Assembly (NCBI RefSeq): GCF_015706575.1
Contig: NW_024037056.1
Coordinates: 12,971,176-13,035,175, forward strand
Length of the DNA stretch: 64,000 bases
From: Patiria miniata
Taxonomy: Eukaryota; Echinodermata; Asteroidea; Valvatida; Asterinidae
Direction of reading: 5' to 3'
A program made the position numbers and the translations under genes. Below the pieces are notes generated by a model. The model was not told the DNA's origin. It was given only the letters and a program-made list of their open reading frames with translations, and searched no databases. Position 1 is the stretch's first letter, and each line of letters opens with the position of its first letter. Below are positions 37,076 through 49,214 of this stretch, piece by piece.

Positions 37076-39744
37076 ATACAACACTGCTGAAAGTTGCAAC
37101 AATCGACTATGTTCCACTGACACAAGAACAATAGCCACAAAATATGCAAATGTTCTTTCGAAAACATAAATGTGCACACAACCCAGGTGCATTTTTTGAC
37201 AAATAAGCATCCAGTAATTACTTTGATCTCCAACAGTAATGGCATTAAATACCCTAATCTGCACATTAAACTCCAGCATCATTGATAATTTCTTTTGACA
37301 TGCATGTAATGCAGTCGGCGTTACCTTTGAGAAATTTGCGATAAGACTCTGGGAGTTCCCAATTCACCAGCTGCTGATAATGACCACGTAGAACCAAAAG
37401 TTAATTAAATTTCTAACCTTCAGGCACATCCAGAGCAGATTGTTATCAGTTGGAATATTAATATCATTTGCGCATACCTTTTGTGCGATTGCAAGATTCT
37501 GATTGATGTTGATTTCCATATGAAAGGCATTGGGCCTGGAGTATAGATTTACGGTTTTTATCAATTCGTAGCCAGTGTGATATAAAAAGCTTAATTTACT
37601 TTGATATAATTATTTCCCCCCGTTTGCATGCATGCAGCTTCATAGGAGCGAAGTAAGTACTAACCCATTACTTTCATTGATTTTTTGGTGTATTTCGTTT
37701 GTAGCTGTGACAAAGTCGTCTTTTCTTTGTAGTTTATGTGGCGAAATCAATTTTTTTTTCTGCATGTGTGAAGAGGGTTCGGGTGTTCGACTTAGAAAAA
37801 AAAATTGTCGAACAAATCTGTGTGTCGATTCTCGGTAAAAGTGTTAGCATGCACTCAAGCGGCACGAACGCTAAGTTGTTCGACTTCCTTTCGACTAGAT
37901 TATAACACCCAAACTTTCTTCATTGCCCTTTTGAGATAGCTTTGGCACCATAGGATGGTAGCAATTGGAGTGGCTTAATCTCTGTAAATGCAAAGAGTTT
38001 ACACCCTCCAAACAGCGCCCTCACATTGTGTCCACCTTGTCTCCAAAAGGGCTAATAGTTGCCCCCTAAGCTGTCACACGGTATACAGCCTTTTAGTCTT
38101 GTTCTTTTGACACATGGACATCTTGCCAAGATGATCGTTCCTGTGTTGACATCATCGTTACCAGACTACATCTTTCTTGCAACTTATATGGTCAAGCGGA
38201 AACTGCCTTTCTAGAACGAAGCTTCATGGCAGCAACTACGCCACAATTAAAAACAACCAGAAGTCTTATTCTCTTGCACTTTCTTTGTGCACGCACGTTG
38301 TCAGTCTTATTGGAGCCATTTGTGAAACCTCGGCCTCGTCTCTGGCCCAACACCATTTGTGGAAGCTGTTTCAAATTCGTTGCGTCTCAATGCTATGATT
38401 AAGCTTGCCACGATCCACCTAGTCTGGTTCCCAGACCAAAAGATTCTGACTGTAGGCCTACAATTTAGACGTGAGCGTCGGGAATAATTGTCAGGTCTGA
38501 GAACCAGGCTACGACATCGTGTGAAAAAGACGAATCGCAGACGTACCTGCAGGCAGGCCGCAGATAAAAGCCGAGGTTTGAGAAATGGCCTACTCCTCAT
38601 AGTTCTTGTGAGGGCGCCCTTTTAATCTTTGTTTGGTCTAGCACCCAGAATACTCGTGCTGGTCTTGCTATGCACTATGCACTGGGATTCTCAATCTGTT
38701 TCCTTTTGGTACCAATTCCAAGACTCGCCTTGCAAGCTACTCTACTTAATAGATGGCCTTTAATATCAAATCGCACATTAATACATATGGTCACACGTTT
38801 CCTTCCTCGCAAAATGCACTCTGACAACCTTTGGTCACGTGACACAGACTGGACCAATCATCACTCCTCATTTCTGGATCAAATATTGCACTTCCTATTC
38901 CCAAGGTCTCTTTGAACAAAAAAAAAATCCCTCAAATTATCCAAATCTTTCATCGCACGGGTGTCTTTAATTTCAACCAGAATTTCCTCTTGAACAAAAC
39001 TGTCTCATATTCCTTTTTCCCCCCAGATAATTTCTTACCACATGTGACATTTTACTGCCATTTCCTTTGGGAGTTGTGATAATTGACTTGTCCCGTTCCG
39101 TATGGCTTAGGTCTCTGACAGGGTCGTTGTCCATATTGTACTCTGATGTTGAATCCTAGCTCTATGGTTGAATTAGGTTCTTGCAAATGTGCTGATACAT
39201 CACAGTTGGATGTACTTTTCTCCGAATATGTCACTGATCAAATTGCTTTACATGAGAAAACATTAACAACTTTGGCATCATGACTTCAAGACAATTTTCA
39301 TTGCAAAACAGAAACAAACGAAATCAATTCATTGTGATAGCCCCAGTCATGGATTTTGTCAAGTAATGCTGTTGGGAATAATTTACAATAACACTACGAA
39401 GTAAATACCTTTTGAAAAACACACCAATGGCTATCTAAGTTCCACGCGTACATTCGTGTTGCGCATATCACTTTCATGTTTCCTATATACTGATGTACAC
39501 TTTTCGCCAAAAATATATTACTTTGCTTTCCCTGGCCCTAAGTTGCGAGGCATTTTTCTGTTTCTCTCTTCTACCTTTTTGTTTTGACAATAAATATCTT
39601 TTCGCACTAAATTACTTTACTTTCAAAGATTGTTTCCAGACTATATATGTACAAGCTTTTTGTTTTCTTTTGTTGCACTTGTAAGTCCGACGTCGAAGGA
39701 TACTTTGTTTCATTATTTCAAAAGTTACTTTGTATTTTCGTTAG
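37076..39744. other. No exon recognised upstream of exon A
   Basis: Apart from the MITE at 38420-38513 this is unique DNA. If the gene has an exon just upstream of exon A, I could not see it. The only hint of a splice acceptor with an open G+C-rich frame is at 39745 itself. Confidence 0.5.
38420..38513. mobile_element. Small MITE, AGTCTGGTTC family, copy 1
   Basis: The 94-bp element runs from TAGTCTGGTTCCCAGACC to AGGTCTGAGAACCAGGCTA. The ends are near-perfect inverted repeats of about 18 bp. It has no coding capacity. Confidence 0.8.
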
Positions 39745-39813
39745 GTCGACGTCATTCGGCGCAAATTAAAGAAATCCGGAGATGAAGAAACTTCTAAGAA
39801 ACTCCAGACGAAG
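39745..39813 (+). CDS. MTCL1: Exon A of MTCL/SOGA-like gene (partial CDS)
   Basis: A short 69-nt exon, phase 0 at both ends, encodes 23 residues starting VDVIRRKLKKSGDEE and ending KLQTK. The acceptor is TTAG after a T-rich tract, and the donor is AAG|GTTTGT. The peptide is basic and acidic with heptad-like leucines and runs in frame into exon B. It is the least certain exon because it is short and I cannot align it confidently to vertebrate MTCL proteins. Its support is the clean splice sites, the open frame, the correct phase and its position 459 bp before exon B. It is the most 5' exon I can recognise. Earlier exons must exist, because there is no start codon here. Confidence 0.65.
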
Positions 39814-40272
39814 GTTTGTTAAGAATAAGGTATTTTTTTGGCAAACAATCTCAGAAGGGTCATAATCTCTCCATATCGTACTCAGATGTTCCAACACTGT
39901 ACTATAGGGGGAACGAAAAAGTGCACAGTAGGCCTACTTGTAAAAAATTAATTTGAAAATGGTCGAGTGTGTTCCCTTTCAAAAAGGACTTCGATTTCTT
40001 TCAAAATAGACTCTTTCAACGATTTAGTCACTGATGATAATAGCTACCGACGTAGAAATCACTTTTGATTTCGTTTGGTTCTTGAGGAACTTTAAGAAGG
40101 GGTCAAACGTCAATCAAAGTGGGCTCTGTTTTGGTATTTTCAATTCGTGTATGTCAACGGCCTCAGTTTCTTGTTTTTATAGAGTTTGAGAAAGGTCAGT
40201 GTGCCGATGTTCTCAAATGACCTCATGCCATTATCATGTAACAATGATATCCACAACTCTTTCCCACCGTAG

Positions 40273-40478
40273 ATCGAGGTCCTCCGTGCCTCGACGTCCT
40301 CGGACTCAGACTCCGAGGTCGACGTGGCGGCGCTGCTCAGCGACTTGCAGGAGTCCATGGAGCGGGAGCGTGACCTCCAGCACCAGCTGCAACTGGTGGA
40401 GGAGGAGGCTAACGCCATACGGAAGAACCTGGCCCTGGTGGAACAGGAGAAGGAAGCGCTGGACTTCGAATTGGAGAG
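40273..40478 (+). CDS. MTCL1: Exon B of MTCL/SOGA-like gene, conserved coiled-coil core
   Basis: This 206-nt exon (phase 0 in, 2 out) begins after a pyrimidine-rich CCACCGTAG acceptor and ends GAGAG|GTAGAT. It is clearly richer in G+C than the intron around it. It encodes an acidic serine patch (ASTSSDSDSEVD), then a helix with ESMERERDLQHQLQLVEEE and LALVEQEKEALDFELER. This matches the first MTCL/SOGA helix, where vertebrate proteins have QFVKEEAALMRKKM and a closing ELQKY or ELERx (from memory). The last 32 nt and the following intron are the source of the tandem copies at 40610-41064. An unrelated reading frame on the same strand is also open across this exon but lacks family similarity. 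Confidence 0.88.
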
Positions 40479-41064
40479 GTAGATAGTGGCAGAAGTGGGA
40501 TTGTTTGATTAGGAGAGGGCAAAGTGATATGGGTCTGACTGGGCAAAATTTGGTTGAAGCTTAAGAAAGGAAAGATAATAAACCTGGGGATTCAGGTACA
40601 CAGTTTCGGGAGAAGAAAGCGCTGGACATCGAATTGGATAGCAACAGAAGTGGGATTATTTGATTAAGAGAGGGCAAAGGGATGTAGGGCAAAGGGATGT
40701 GGGTCAAACTGGGTAAACTTGTGTTGCAGCTTAAGGAAGCAAAAGCAAAAGCCTCGTGATTCTGGTACACAGTTTCAGGAGAAGGAAACGCCGGAATTCG
40801 TATTTGAGAGGTATAATTGGTGGCAGAAGTGGGATAAGAGAGGGCAACGTGATATGGGTCAAACGGGGTAAAATTGGGTTGGAGTTTCATGAAGGAAAAT
40901 CACAAGCCCGGTGATTCCGGAGATGGAGGCCAATTTACCTCACGAAGTTAAGAGGTAAATGCTTGGCAGAAGTTGAATTATTTGATAAGGAGAGGGCAGA
41001 GTGATGTGGGCCAACACGAAGTAAAATTTGGATGACGTTGAAGGAAGGAAAATCACAAGCCTCG
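40447..41064 (+). repeat. Tandem array of exon B tail plus donor plus intron start, about four units
   Basis: Units start at about 40447 (the real exon tail), 40610, 40779 and 40919, with spacings of about 163, 169 and 140 bp. Each starts with a version of GAGAAGGAAGCGCTGGA. Each continues through the exon end, a shared intron part (GGCAGAAGTGGGATT, GAGAGGGCAA, GTGATATGGGTCAAA) and a tail like GATTCAGGTACACAGTTTC. Unit 2 has lost the donor by a small deletion. Unit 3 keeps GAGAG|GTATAA, and unit 4 keeps AAGAG|GTAAAT; both are open in the exon B frame over the exon-like part. Copies are diverged, so the event is not recent. Whether any copy is spliced is unknown. Confidence 0.85.
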
Positions 41065-41297
41065 TGGTTCAGGTGTTAATAGTTTCAAACGACCTGCGTA
41101 GAATTGGGTCAAGGGGGTTCTGGGCCAAAAGGAACGCATCTAAGTCTCAGAGGTCTTTTTGGCCTAGTTCAAATGACCTTGTGGTTCAAGTGTTAACAGT
41201 TTCAAATGATTTGAGTAGGATTTGGGTCAAGGGGGTTCTGAGCCAAAAGGAACGAATCAAAGTCTCGGAGGCCTTTTTGGCGCAATGCAAGTGACCT
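41065..41297 (+). repeat. Two-copy 117-bp tandem repeat within the B-C intron
   Basis: Copies start at about 41065 and 41182. Each begins TGGTTCAGGTGTTAA or a close variant and contains GGGTCAAGGGGGTTCTG and CCAAAAGGAACG. The start continues the tail of the last exon-B-derived unit, so this looks like a further expansion of the same array. Confidence 0.85.
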
Positions 41298-42051
41298 TGT
41301 TGGAATGAACTCCAGTTGGTGGCATCGTAGTTTAGGAGCATGAAATTGTTTGACAATGATCTGAATCGGAGTGATTGAGATTATTATGGGATCAAAATTA
41401 ATTTTAACTTGATCTTCGACCAAGAGTTTGGCATCACGATGAATAAAAGGGAAGCATTGTAAGATCATCTGTTCCTTTGTCCTAGTTCTAGTTGATTACA
41501 TTTGTATTGTGGCAAGGGAACTGACATAATGCAAAAACGATTACAGTGCAACATAGGTATGTACATAAGAATGACCATGTCCATGTTATACGCTTCAGGA
41601 AGCTTGCCTGATATGCATTTAGGTTTTAACTATCGAAAGCTTGCTGAAGAACATCTGTCTTAAGGTCGGTTCAGAATTCGCGCTAGTTTCATTGCGGAGC
41701 GAAATATTCATTGTGCCAACGTCACAATGAAACTTCAATTGTTGACGTCATGGAGCATGCGTGGAGAATGAATCAGAGTTATCTCTACGACACAGATTTC
41801 CTCGGGGAAATATAACATTTAATATCAGCTTTTGTGCTTCACACACAAACTAAAGTAAGTACAACTACACGCAGCGCTGTCCGAGAACATCTGAGATTAA
41901 CTACACTAGAGCGAACCAAAGCAAACTTGTCACTTTTTTTTCTCACGATCTCACAGTGAGAAACAGTGTTACGTCAGCGTTGGGCAAAACCATTATAGAA
42001 AAAAAATCTGCCACACTGGATTTCAGACTAGTTTGGCGTCACATTTTTCAG

Positions 42052-42278
42052 GTTCAAGATGAGATTCGGAACCTTAGACGAATCAAAGAAATCGGAGAAC
42101 GGTCGCGGGGCATCCACGGAGAAAGAGGCGGAGCTACGACTACAGCTGATGCTGGTGGAGCAAGAGGCAACGGTCATGCGCAGGAAGATGCGCGAGCTGG
42201 ACATGAAGAACGAGGAGCTGGAGTGCGCCCTCGACCGGCAGAGAAGGTCCATGCAGTCAGCCAGCGATGAGACATCAG
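42052..42278 (+). CDS. MTCL1: Exon C of MTCL/SOGA-like gene, linker and second conserved helix
   Basis: This 227-nt exon follows an ATTTTTCAG acceptor and ends ACATCAG|GTATAA. One base completes the Arg codon started in exon B, then it reads FKMRFGTLDESKKSENGRG, STEKEAELRLQLMLVEQEA and RRKMRELDMKNEELECALD. The order linker, then Ser-Thr, then EAELxLxLxLVEEEA, then a second heptad helix is the strongest family match in the window. In vertebrate MTCL2 the corresponding parts are a YGDLDSP-type linker, STREAELKLRLRLVEEEAN and KIVELEVENRGLKAE (recalled, not searched). An arginine-rich run (MRRKM, DRQRRS) follows. It ends in phase 1, matching exon D. A second open frame one base away is a shadow. 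Confidence 0.9.
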
Positions 42279-44952
42279 GTATAAATTATTGCGATTGTGA
42301 TTGAGTCGTGGGCAGGAAGTCCACGCTTCGCTCTAAATGCCAATAATGTGTCCATGTCTCTCAACGCAATGGAGTCATCAAACATAGTAATCCTGAAAGT
42401 TGGCATATCAGACAGTTAGTAATTTGAATCACGTATCAACTTTAAGTGCTTCCATTTACCCTCATTCTTGCGATATGTAGACCATGTATATCTAGGTTAA
42501 CCGTCAACATCGGCGGATTATAGGGGCGCCAATGTGGATCACGCCCCTCCCCCCCCCAAAAAAAATATTAATAATCAAACTAAAGAGGTGTTGACGACTG
42601 TTTTTACATCGATGCTGCAGTCAACTCATTCATTTTGCCTCGATGCCCAATGAACATTTTGGCGACTAACATGACTCCTTTCGAAAAGAGATCCCCATCT
42701 CCACCACCCTCACCCTCTCCCCCTCCCCCACTCACTTTGAACATCTACTTTTACATAGTTCTGTTGGTGACTTTGCACTGACTGATGACTGTCCGAGCAT
42801 ACTGGCCGAAACGTCGGCTTAAGACCTCTAAAACTGTTTCTCTGTTAAAGATATTCACTTCACAATAATGTATCCGGGCACTTTGCTCACTTTGTACTTT
42901 CAACCATTCAAACGTCTATAATTGCATTCAATTAAAATACATTTTGTTGCACTTACATTCTAAAGAGACTGCGGCCTTGTCGAAGCCTCTCGGATGGTTT
43001 ATCTTTGCCTCAGTTACGTCATTTAGTGTTTGTGTTAATTTTAGTAGAATGATTACAAGTATGTCTGCTCTACATTTTGGAACACACCCAAAGAGCTAAA
43101 TTATCATGCAAACCACATGCCACGTTGGTCTGACAACCAGATGAAAGGCTGTCCCTGTTCGAAACGTCAAGTTCGAGACTGAGTTGGGAATTTTGCCAGC
43201 TCGTGCAAGATCGAGGGGAATCACATGTTCGAGCGGTTTCCAGGGGTGGATAAGAAGCTCGGCCCTTACGGAAGAGAGCCAAAGCCACGATAAGGCCAAG
43301 GCTTCATCAATTCCCATGGTCTTAATTTGTGTCCGCTCTGTTTAATTGCTGCACTACTTGTTAGGTGTCAAAGTTCGATTATATTTTCGGTCGGGCAAAT
43401 AACCACCGCCCTACCCGAAGGCACTGGTGTGACAAGCCTCCTTGGGTAGAGCATGGAGGCAGCATCCTCCATGGGTCGAGCAGTAAAAACAAACGAATTT
43501 GTGACCTTAATTTCTTCTCCGAAATTCGCCATTCATGTATTATGACATGCAAGGGATTTGCTATTGATTTTTTTTTTCAGTGAGACCGCAAAAAAGAAAA
43601 GAAAAAAAAGACACATAAAATAGTGTTCTGGTTTGTGGTGTTGGGCTCACGTTATATCGTGATCAACACTGATTTCAAGGGTTTTAATGGTGCTTATCAT
43701 CATTATTTTTATTATTGGTATCTGGTAATGAAACTAAGGATTTCTCAAAAGCGCCCTAGGCACTGTAGATCGCAAGCCAGACGAAACCTGTAGAGAGAAG
43801 ACAATGAGAAGAAATTACAGTTTTAGAGGTGGGAGGAAAACCCCAGATAATATTCTTGGGAAAACCAACGGAATCAGGCAGGGACTGAAAACCCAGTCGA
43901 CATGTTCAACCAGGCGGGATTCGAACCCGGGTCAAAGCGGTGGAAGGCGAGGAAAGTACCACTACGCCAATCTGATCCTTAGAAACAAAGCGAAACACAA
44001 AATGTGTTTCCTTAAAAAATATATCAATATGACAACAACAACTCGGTCTTATACCTGGAGTGACTGTATGTCACACCAGCGTCAATTCAACCGTTACATC
44101 ACCGGTACCGGTCTACTTTTTTTGGGGTCAATGTCAAGCTGCCGATGTGCTTCACAGACCTGACAGAAATCCTAATCCCAGATGTCCACGGATTAATCAA
44201 GGTTACTATTAATCCGCTGCGCCCCGGGATACAGACAGTCGTTAATTAAGCTGCGTCCGCTGGGTGTCAGCGCCTTTAATGCACAACCAAAGATGGCGCT
44301 TTAAAGGTCAATCTTAAAAGGTCAGTCCAAAACGAGGCAAGGTCCATATGGAATGGAATATTTTTTGCCTAGTGCCCTAAACAAGCAAAGGCAGCACGTG
44401 CAAGCTGTGCGGCCGCTTCCTCTGATTCACTTTATACACCCTGGCTATGGTTTAACGAGCCCCTTCCTCCAAACCCAGGGTCCCTGTGTCGAGGGATTTA
44501 AGGCAATATCTCCCGCTAAAACCTGATCATTGATGCCCCAAGAAACTGGGTCACATTAAGCAGGTTATCTTAAAGGTGCAGACGGATTTTATTTTTTAGT
44601 CTGCCCTTAATACCTCGCCGTCAAACCAATGTATGAGCTTTGCATGTGTTGTTGAAGTTAAGTTCCAGCTTCCTGCTCAACGCCTTAAAGGGCCATGCAA
44701 GAATTTCTTCTCATAAATTCAAAGACCGTTTTTTTTTCATCTAAATTAAAAAGAAAACTTCAAGTTAATCCTAGGATCTTAAAAACATATCCTGTAGTGG
44801 TTCGGCCTACAGAATATTCAACTACTGGGGTTGTCAAGAGCACCAATAATAACGCATGGTCTTTATACTTTCTGTTCCAATTTCAAAAGGCAAAAAAAGT
44901 CGTTGCATCTATAACATGAAAGCAAACTAAATTCGCATATTGTTTTTCCCAG
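42279..44952 (+). other. Intron C-D
   Basis: 2674 bp. Holds the antisense SINE at 43655-43982 and a C run followed by an A run at 42545-42570. At 42793 the sequence GGCCGAAACGTCGG is a motif often seen in invertebrate repeats. No further exon was recognised. Confidence 0.65.
43655..43982 (-). mobile_element. tRNA-derived SINE, second family
   Basis: Read on the minus strand, box A TGGCGTAGTGG (43959-43969) and perfect box B GGTTCGAATCC (43917-43927) form the head. A body with GGGGTTTTCCTCCCACCTC and TAAAACTG follows. It ends in a TAATAATAAAAATAATGATG tract with AAGCACCATTAAAA. It lies in the C-D intron, antisense to the gene. The body differs from the SINE at 13 kb. Confidence 0.8.
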
Positions 44953-45627
44953 GCAAAGCTGCAGAAGCCTCGGCAGGAGCTGATGAGAGACGTCGCTTCA
45001 GCGACGCCGACGAGGACATGGCGGCCGACTCTAGCGCCCTCAAGCGACAGCTGGAGGACTTGCTTCGCGAGAACGAGGCTCTCCGGGTCAAACTGGAGAC
45101 CTTCGAGGAACTCAACGCGTTGTACCCAGCAGCGGGCGACACCAAAGCCCAACCCGAGGATGGAGGTGCGGAGGACCCGCGGGCCCAACGCATGAAGACC
45201 GAGACGGTCATTGCCTCCCTCAAGCGACGCCTGGTGGAATCCGAGTTCGAGAACCGAAGCCTTCAGCTGGAGACGGAGAGCCTGCGCAAGCTCAGTGAGA
45301 TCGCCGGCGCAAAGGAGCACGGGAAGGGGAAAGTGAAGGGTGCCGAGCACAAACTGCGCTCGCAGATCGCGCTGCTGAAGACAGAAGCCGACTCGATGAG
45401 GAGGAAGCTCGTGGGTCTAGAGGAGCTGAACGACCGTCTAGAGGAAGCCGCAGAGAGGGCCCTCACGGAGAAAGTAGCCGCCGAGAAAGCACTGACGGCC
45501 TCCGAGAAAGAACGCAAACCCGAGCCGGTCACCAGGCAGGAGTCCACGTCATCGACCGCGTCAGAGGTGGACAACGAACGGCTACAGGTCTTACAAAGTC
45601 AGATCGGGACGCTACAAGAGGAACTAG
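44953..45627 (+). CDS. MTCL1: Exon D of MTCL/SOGA-like gene, large coiled-coil exon
   Basis: At 675 nt this is the largest exon. It starts after TTTTTCCCAG (phase 1) and ends GAACTAG|GTTTGT (phase 1), so skipping it would keep the frame. It is G+C-rich and encodes 225 residues. The parts in order are a small alanine-rich, acidic start (AAEASAGADERRRFSDADED), helix 1 with LKRQLEDLLRENEALRVKLE, a low-complexity acidic linker, and helix 2 with SLKRRLVESEFENRSLQLE. A lysine/glycine hinge (KEHGKGKVKG) follows, then helix 3 with LRSQIALLKTEADSMRRKL, and a Ser/Thr-rich segment (TRQESTSSTASEVDNE). The helices echo the LRxxLxxxExExxxLRR rhythm of the family, but I cannot align the exon with certainty. 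Open frames on the other strand here are shadows. Confidence 0.87.
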
Positions 45628-48600
45628 GTTTGTAGAACATTACATGTACTAGAGTTTTAAAGCTGATTGGATTTAGCTTAAATTGTTAAAGATTACATAG
45701 AGAGAGTGACTGGTGCTTTTGTCGCGTTCATGCCGAGTTTAGATTGGCAAAGTAACGCAAAACTCGTGTGTGATAGTTGCACCTATAAAACTAGAATCCC
45801 AGACCTTCAACCAGTTAATTTTTTAAGAAAGGTTTTTTAAAATGGCCCTTCTATATGCAGGTGCCCTGAGAAAGTTTTCAAATGGCACCTGCCAAGCCAC
45901 CAAAGGTTTACACTTGTTCCATCACATTTGTCTCATGCAAAAGATCCTGGCGAGAATGTCACACAATGACCGCAAAGTTTGCCTTGGTAAAGTGTGTGTG
46001 TTCCCGAAGAGAGTACCAAACTATTTTAGGTATCTCTGAAGGAAAATGTTGACAAGGTGATATGTCAAGATGTTTTTGTATAGATGTTTTTCTTCGGCCT
46101 AGATGGTTTGTGAAGCCTAAACATGTTATCCTGTGATTGTTCTTATCCTCTTCCCTGGAAACTATCGTTGGTGGTTTTTTTGGTCAATCAACGCCAGTGA
46201 CTCCTTTCGAAATAATTTTGTGGCACATTTTTAAAACTTGTCAATGAGTCAACCTTTAGTATACATCTCTCAACATTTCTTGATACATCCACAGCTTATC
46301 TTAATGCCGTAATATCACCCCGATCACCGATCAAAAGGAACTGCCTGAAATTGACCCAAATCCCAGATTTTCATTCCTATATCTGTTCTTGAGACGTTAT
46401 CAAATCAAAGCTTCTGTTAAGGAACTTGGCAAGGGGGCAACAAACGTTGATGTAGGAAGTACACAATTTGTGGACTGCTTTGCCAGTTGCTTGTGCAATC
46501 ACAGGTTAATGCTTTGTATCAACATGAATAATCACTTCTCATGGTTAGTGTGCCCTGCCCGCTGGCGATGCCATGGCTTTCTTAGCTTTGTGTCAAGATA
46601 TTTGTCGAATTAAAAATAATAACAGTAAGAAGGCTAGACATTTTGGCTCTTGCAGAATCTTCTCAAACGGAAAGTCGAATTATACAAAGGGAAAGGAGGC
46701 CTCGTTTGTCTGCTTTTTCGTTACGAATTGGACCGCAAGAATAATACAGTATTTTCCCCTCTTTTTCTTTCGTGTCCACCTTGCATCAATGTACCAAATG
46801 TCATGGATTCTAGGCAGCACGGGATAGACGAAAGTCCATCAAAACTATTCCTACAAAATTATCCCCAAGTTCAAAACGTTAATCGGTTTTCGAAATCGTT
46901 GTTGATGTACAGGAGCAACTATAGTGCATTTTAAAGTAGAATGTTTAAGTGCACAGATAACAATCGCTGGTTCGCTTCGTCTTGCGCATACACCATTATG
47001 AAAAATGTGGGATAACATTGAACTTCAAGTATTTGATAAACGCAAAATCTATTCTATTTTTAAGTTGGCAGTGGGGCAGATTGATTTCGTGTGTAAAGTA
47101 TAATTTCAAAAGATTTTTTTCTAGAAATGGTTTGTATTCCAAAAACAGCTGTACGTATGAGCAAAAGTGGCCGTTAACTTCCCCATACCAGTGATGTGGA
47201 AATTAATCCAACATAGCATAATAAATGTCACATAGCTTCCAACTTTTCTGGTTGGCTAAAAGCCAAAGGAAAAAGTGTTTATTCGAACGTCAATGCACGG
47301 TGTGATAATGATCCATCACCACGATTTTTATTTCCCGTTTAATATTCCCCTGCGGTACAATGCGCATGCGTGTGTAGGGTATTGGACCATTTATAGTTAT
47401 TCCCGGAAATGCTCCACGAATACTTTCAAGTTCTTTCATATCTTTCCTATAATGATATCCGCTTAAAGTTGGTATATACGTGCTTTTTCAGAATTTCGAT
47501 TTCCTTTTCTTAACACAATTTTAATGAATATAATGTCCTGTAAGAAATAAATTTGCTTGTTTTTTTTCCTGCAATAAATAAATTTGCTTCTCTGTTTTAG
47601 CAGGCCTTTATACAGTTTTAAAAATTAGCTTCAAATGGCGCGCTCCAGTTCAGAAAATGCGCACACTATTCAGAATGAATTAGGAGCGACCCGCTCTTAT
47701 TTCAAAAGTTGAAATTAATAAATTGATTACTTGTCATGGGCCGAGTTTTTCGTGCAATGTCTTATTGGAAAGCTCATAACTAGTGTAGGCCTAATGCTAG
47801 AAAATTATCAATTCAATTTGAAAATTTATTTTTCAAAGTGCGACACCCAAAAAGTACGTATATACCAATTTAAAATTAAATAATGTGAAAATTATCAAAA
47901 GTTAAAGGTAATAGGCGAAGTGAAATAAAAAATCGAATTGTTTTGCTGTGACTTTAGGACTTTTCACAAAACCTGTGAAATGCCCAAATTTTCATGTTTT
48001 TCACACCATTATACATTTTTTGCACATTAAGTTTGTTGCACTGGAACATTTTGTATTTTTATAGATTTTGTTGTCAATAAAAACAGCTGTGATTATTTCT
48101 CTAAAAAACGTTTGACAGTTATTGTATAAATTGTATGTTTTCGATGTTGATATTTGCTTCAAGTTCTTTCAGTAAAACCTTTACAAGCAAAAAAATATGG
48201 ATGTTCAAAGTTGAGAAAAAAATAGAACACAGTACATTTATTTTTGCTAAAAGAAACTATTAGATACTTCCTAAAGCAAAAATATTCATAGAGGACTAAC
48301 TAGATAGAGCAATATACATGTGGATATTTGCCGAGAGCACTATTTAAAGAATTTTCTAATGTCAACACAGTTTTGTTAAAATGATTAGACGTGACTCACA
48401 ATCCTGCTGGCCTAGCTTCCGTAATTGATAAAGCACGCCCTCAAACGGCGCATATAAGTTATCTTCCACTCTCCCCCAGGAGAACCTGTCACGTCAATTT
48501 TTGAGATAGTATCCCGTCATGCAATGCGGCTGACGTCACAAGCACAACACGAGAACCCCTCGTAATCTGCTGTACGAATCGGATAAGGTATCGATGCTTC

Positions 48601-49214
48601 CGGGGGACGCGTGATTTAATTGCAGCAACGTGTGCCGTAATTAGTCCTGGCCGTAGCAACCTCAGGCTCCACCAAAAGAATTCCGAAAATATTCCGTTCA
48701 CTCCTTATCGTTGCAAGAGTTGCTGAAATACCATGCAGATATTGCGCATCTGCAGCTTTAATTCCATACGTCTGTTCCATTCAGCGATCCACTGATACCC
48801 GTCTTGATCAGCTTATACCAATGTTAAACTTTGTGCGGACATGCAACAGCCGTCGTTGTCACTTAATATTATTTATACAGACAAGACGTTGCTGATGACA
48901 TTTTCAAAACGCAGCGCATCCCTGCTGGGAAATAGGCTTGGAAAATGCTTCTGCCATCTGTGGTACACAGCTTTGACATCAATTATGTATTAATGTTTGC
49001 TGGCCAGATCGCTTTGCCGTTTGTGTGTACCACATGTCACCTGTCGTTATCGATATGTCAGCTTAACTCTGGTATTATACCAAAACAAAACAGAACAAGG
49101 TTAACATGTGCCTTGAACCATTGCAACACTGAATTCGTGTTGGTAGTTTGTCTACAAATGCATTGGATTGAAACCAAAGTCTGACGTCGGCCATAAATTG
49201 TTGCACTGAAGTTT

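Noticed and set aside
40199-40486. Arg/Ser-rich frame across exon B
   Set aside because: It is frame-shifted relative to the family match and to the phases of exons A and C.
42780-42830. GGCCGAAACGTCGG motif as the end of a Penelope-like or LINE element
   Set aside because: Only the short motif is present, with no flanking reverse transcriptase or second end. Family assignment would be a guess.
44883-45574. Long minus-strand frames opposite exon D
   Set aside because: Shadows of a G+C-rich coiled-coil exon. The plus strand has the splice sites, phase and heptads.
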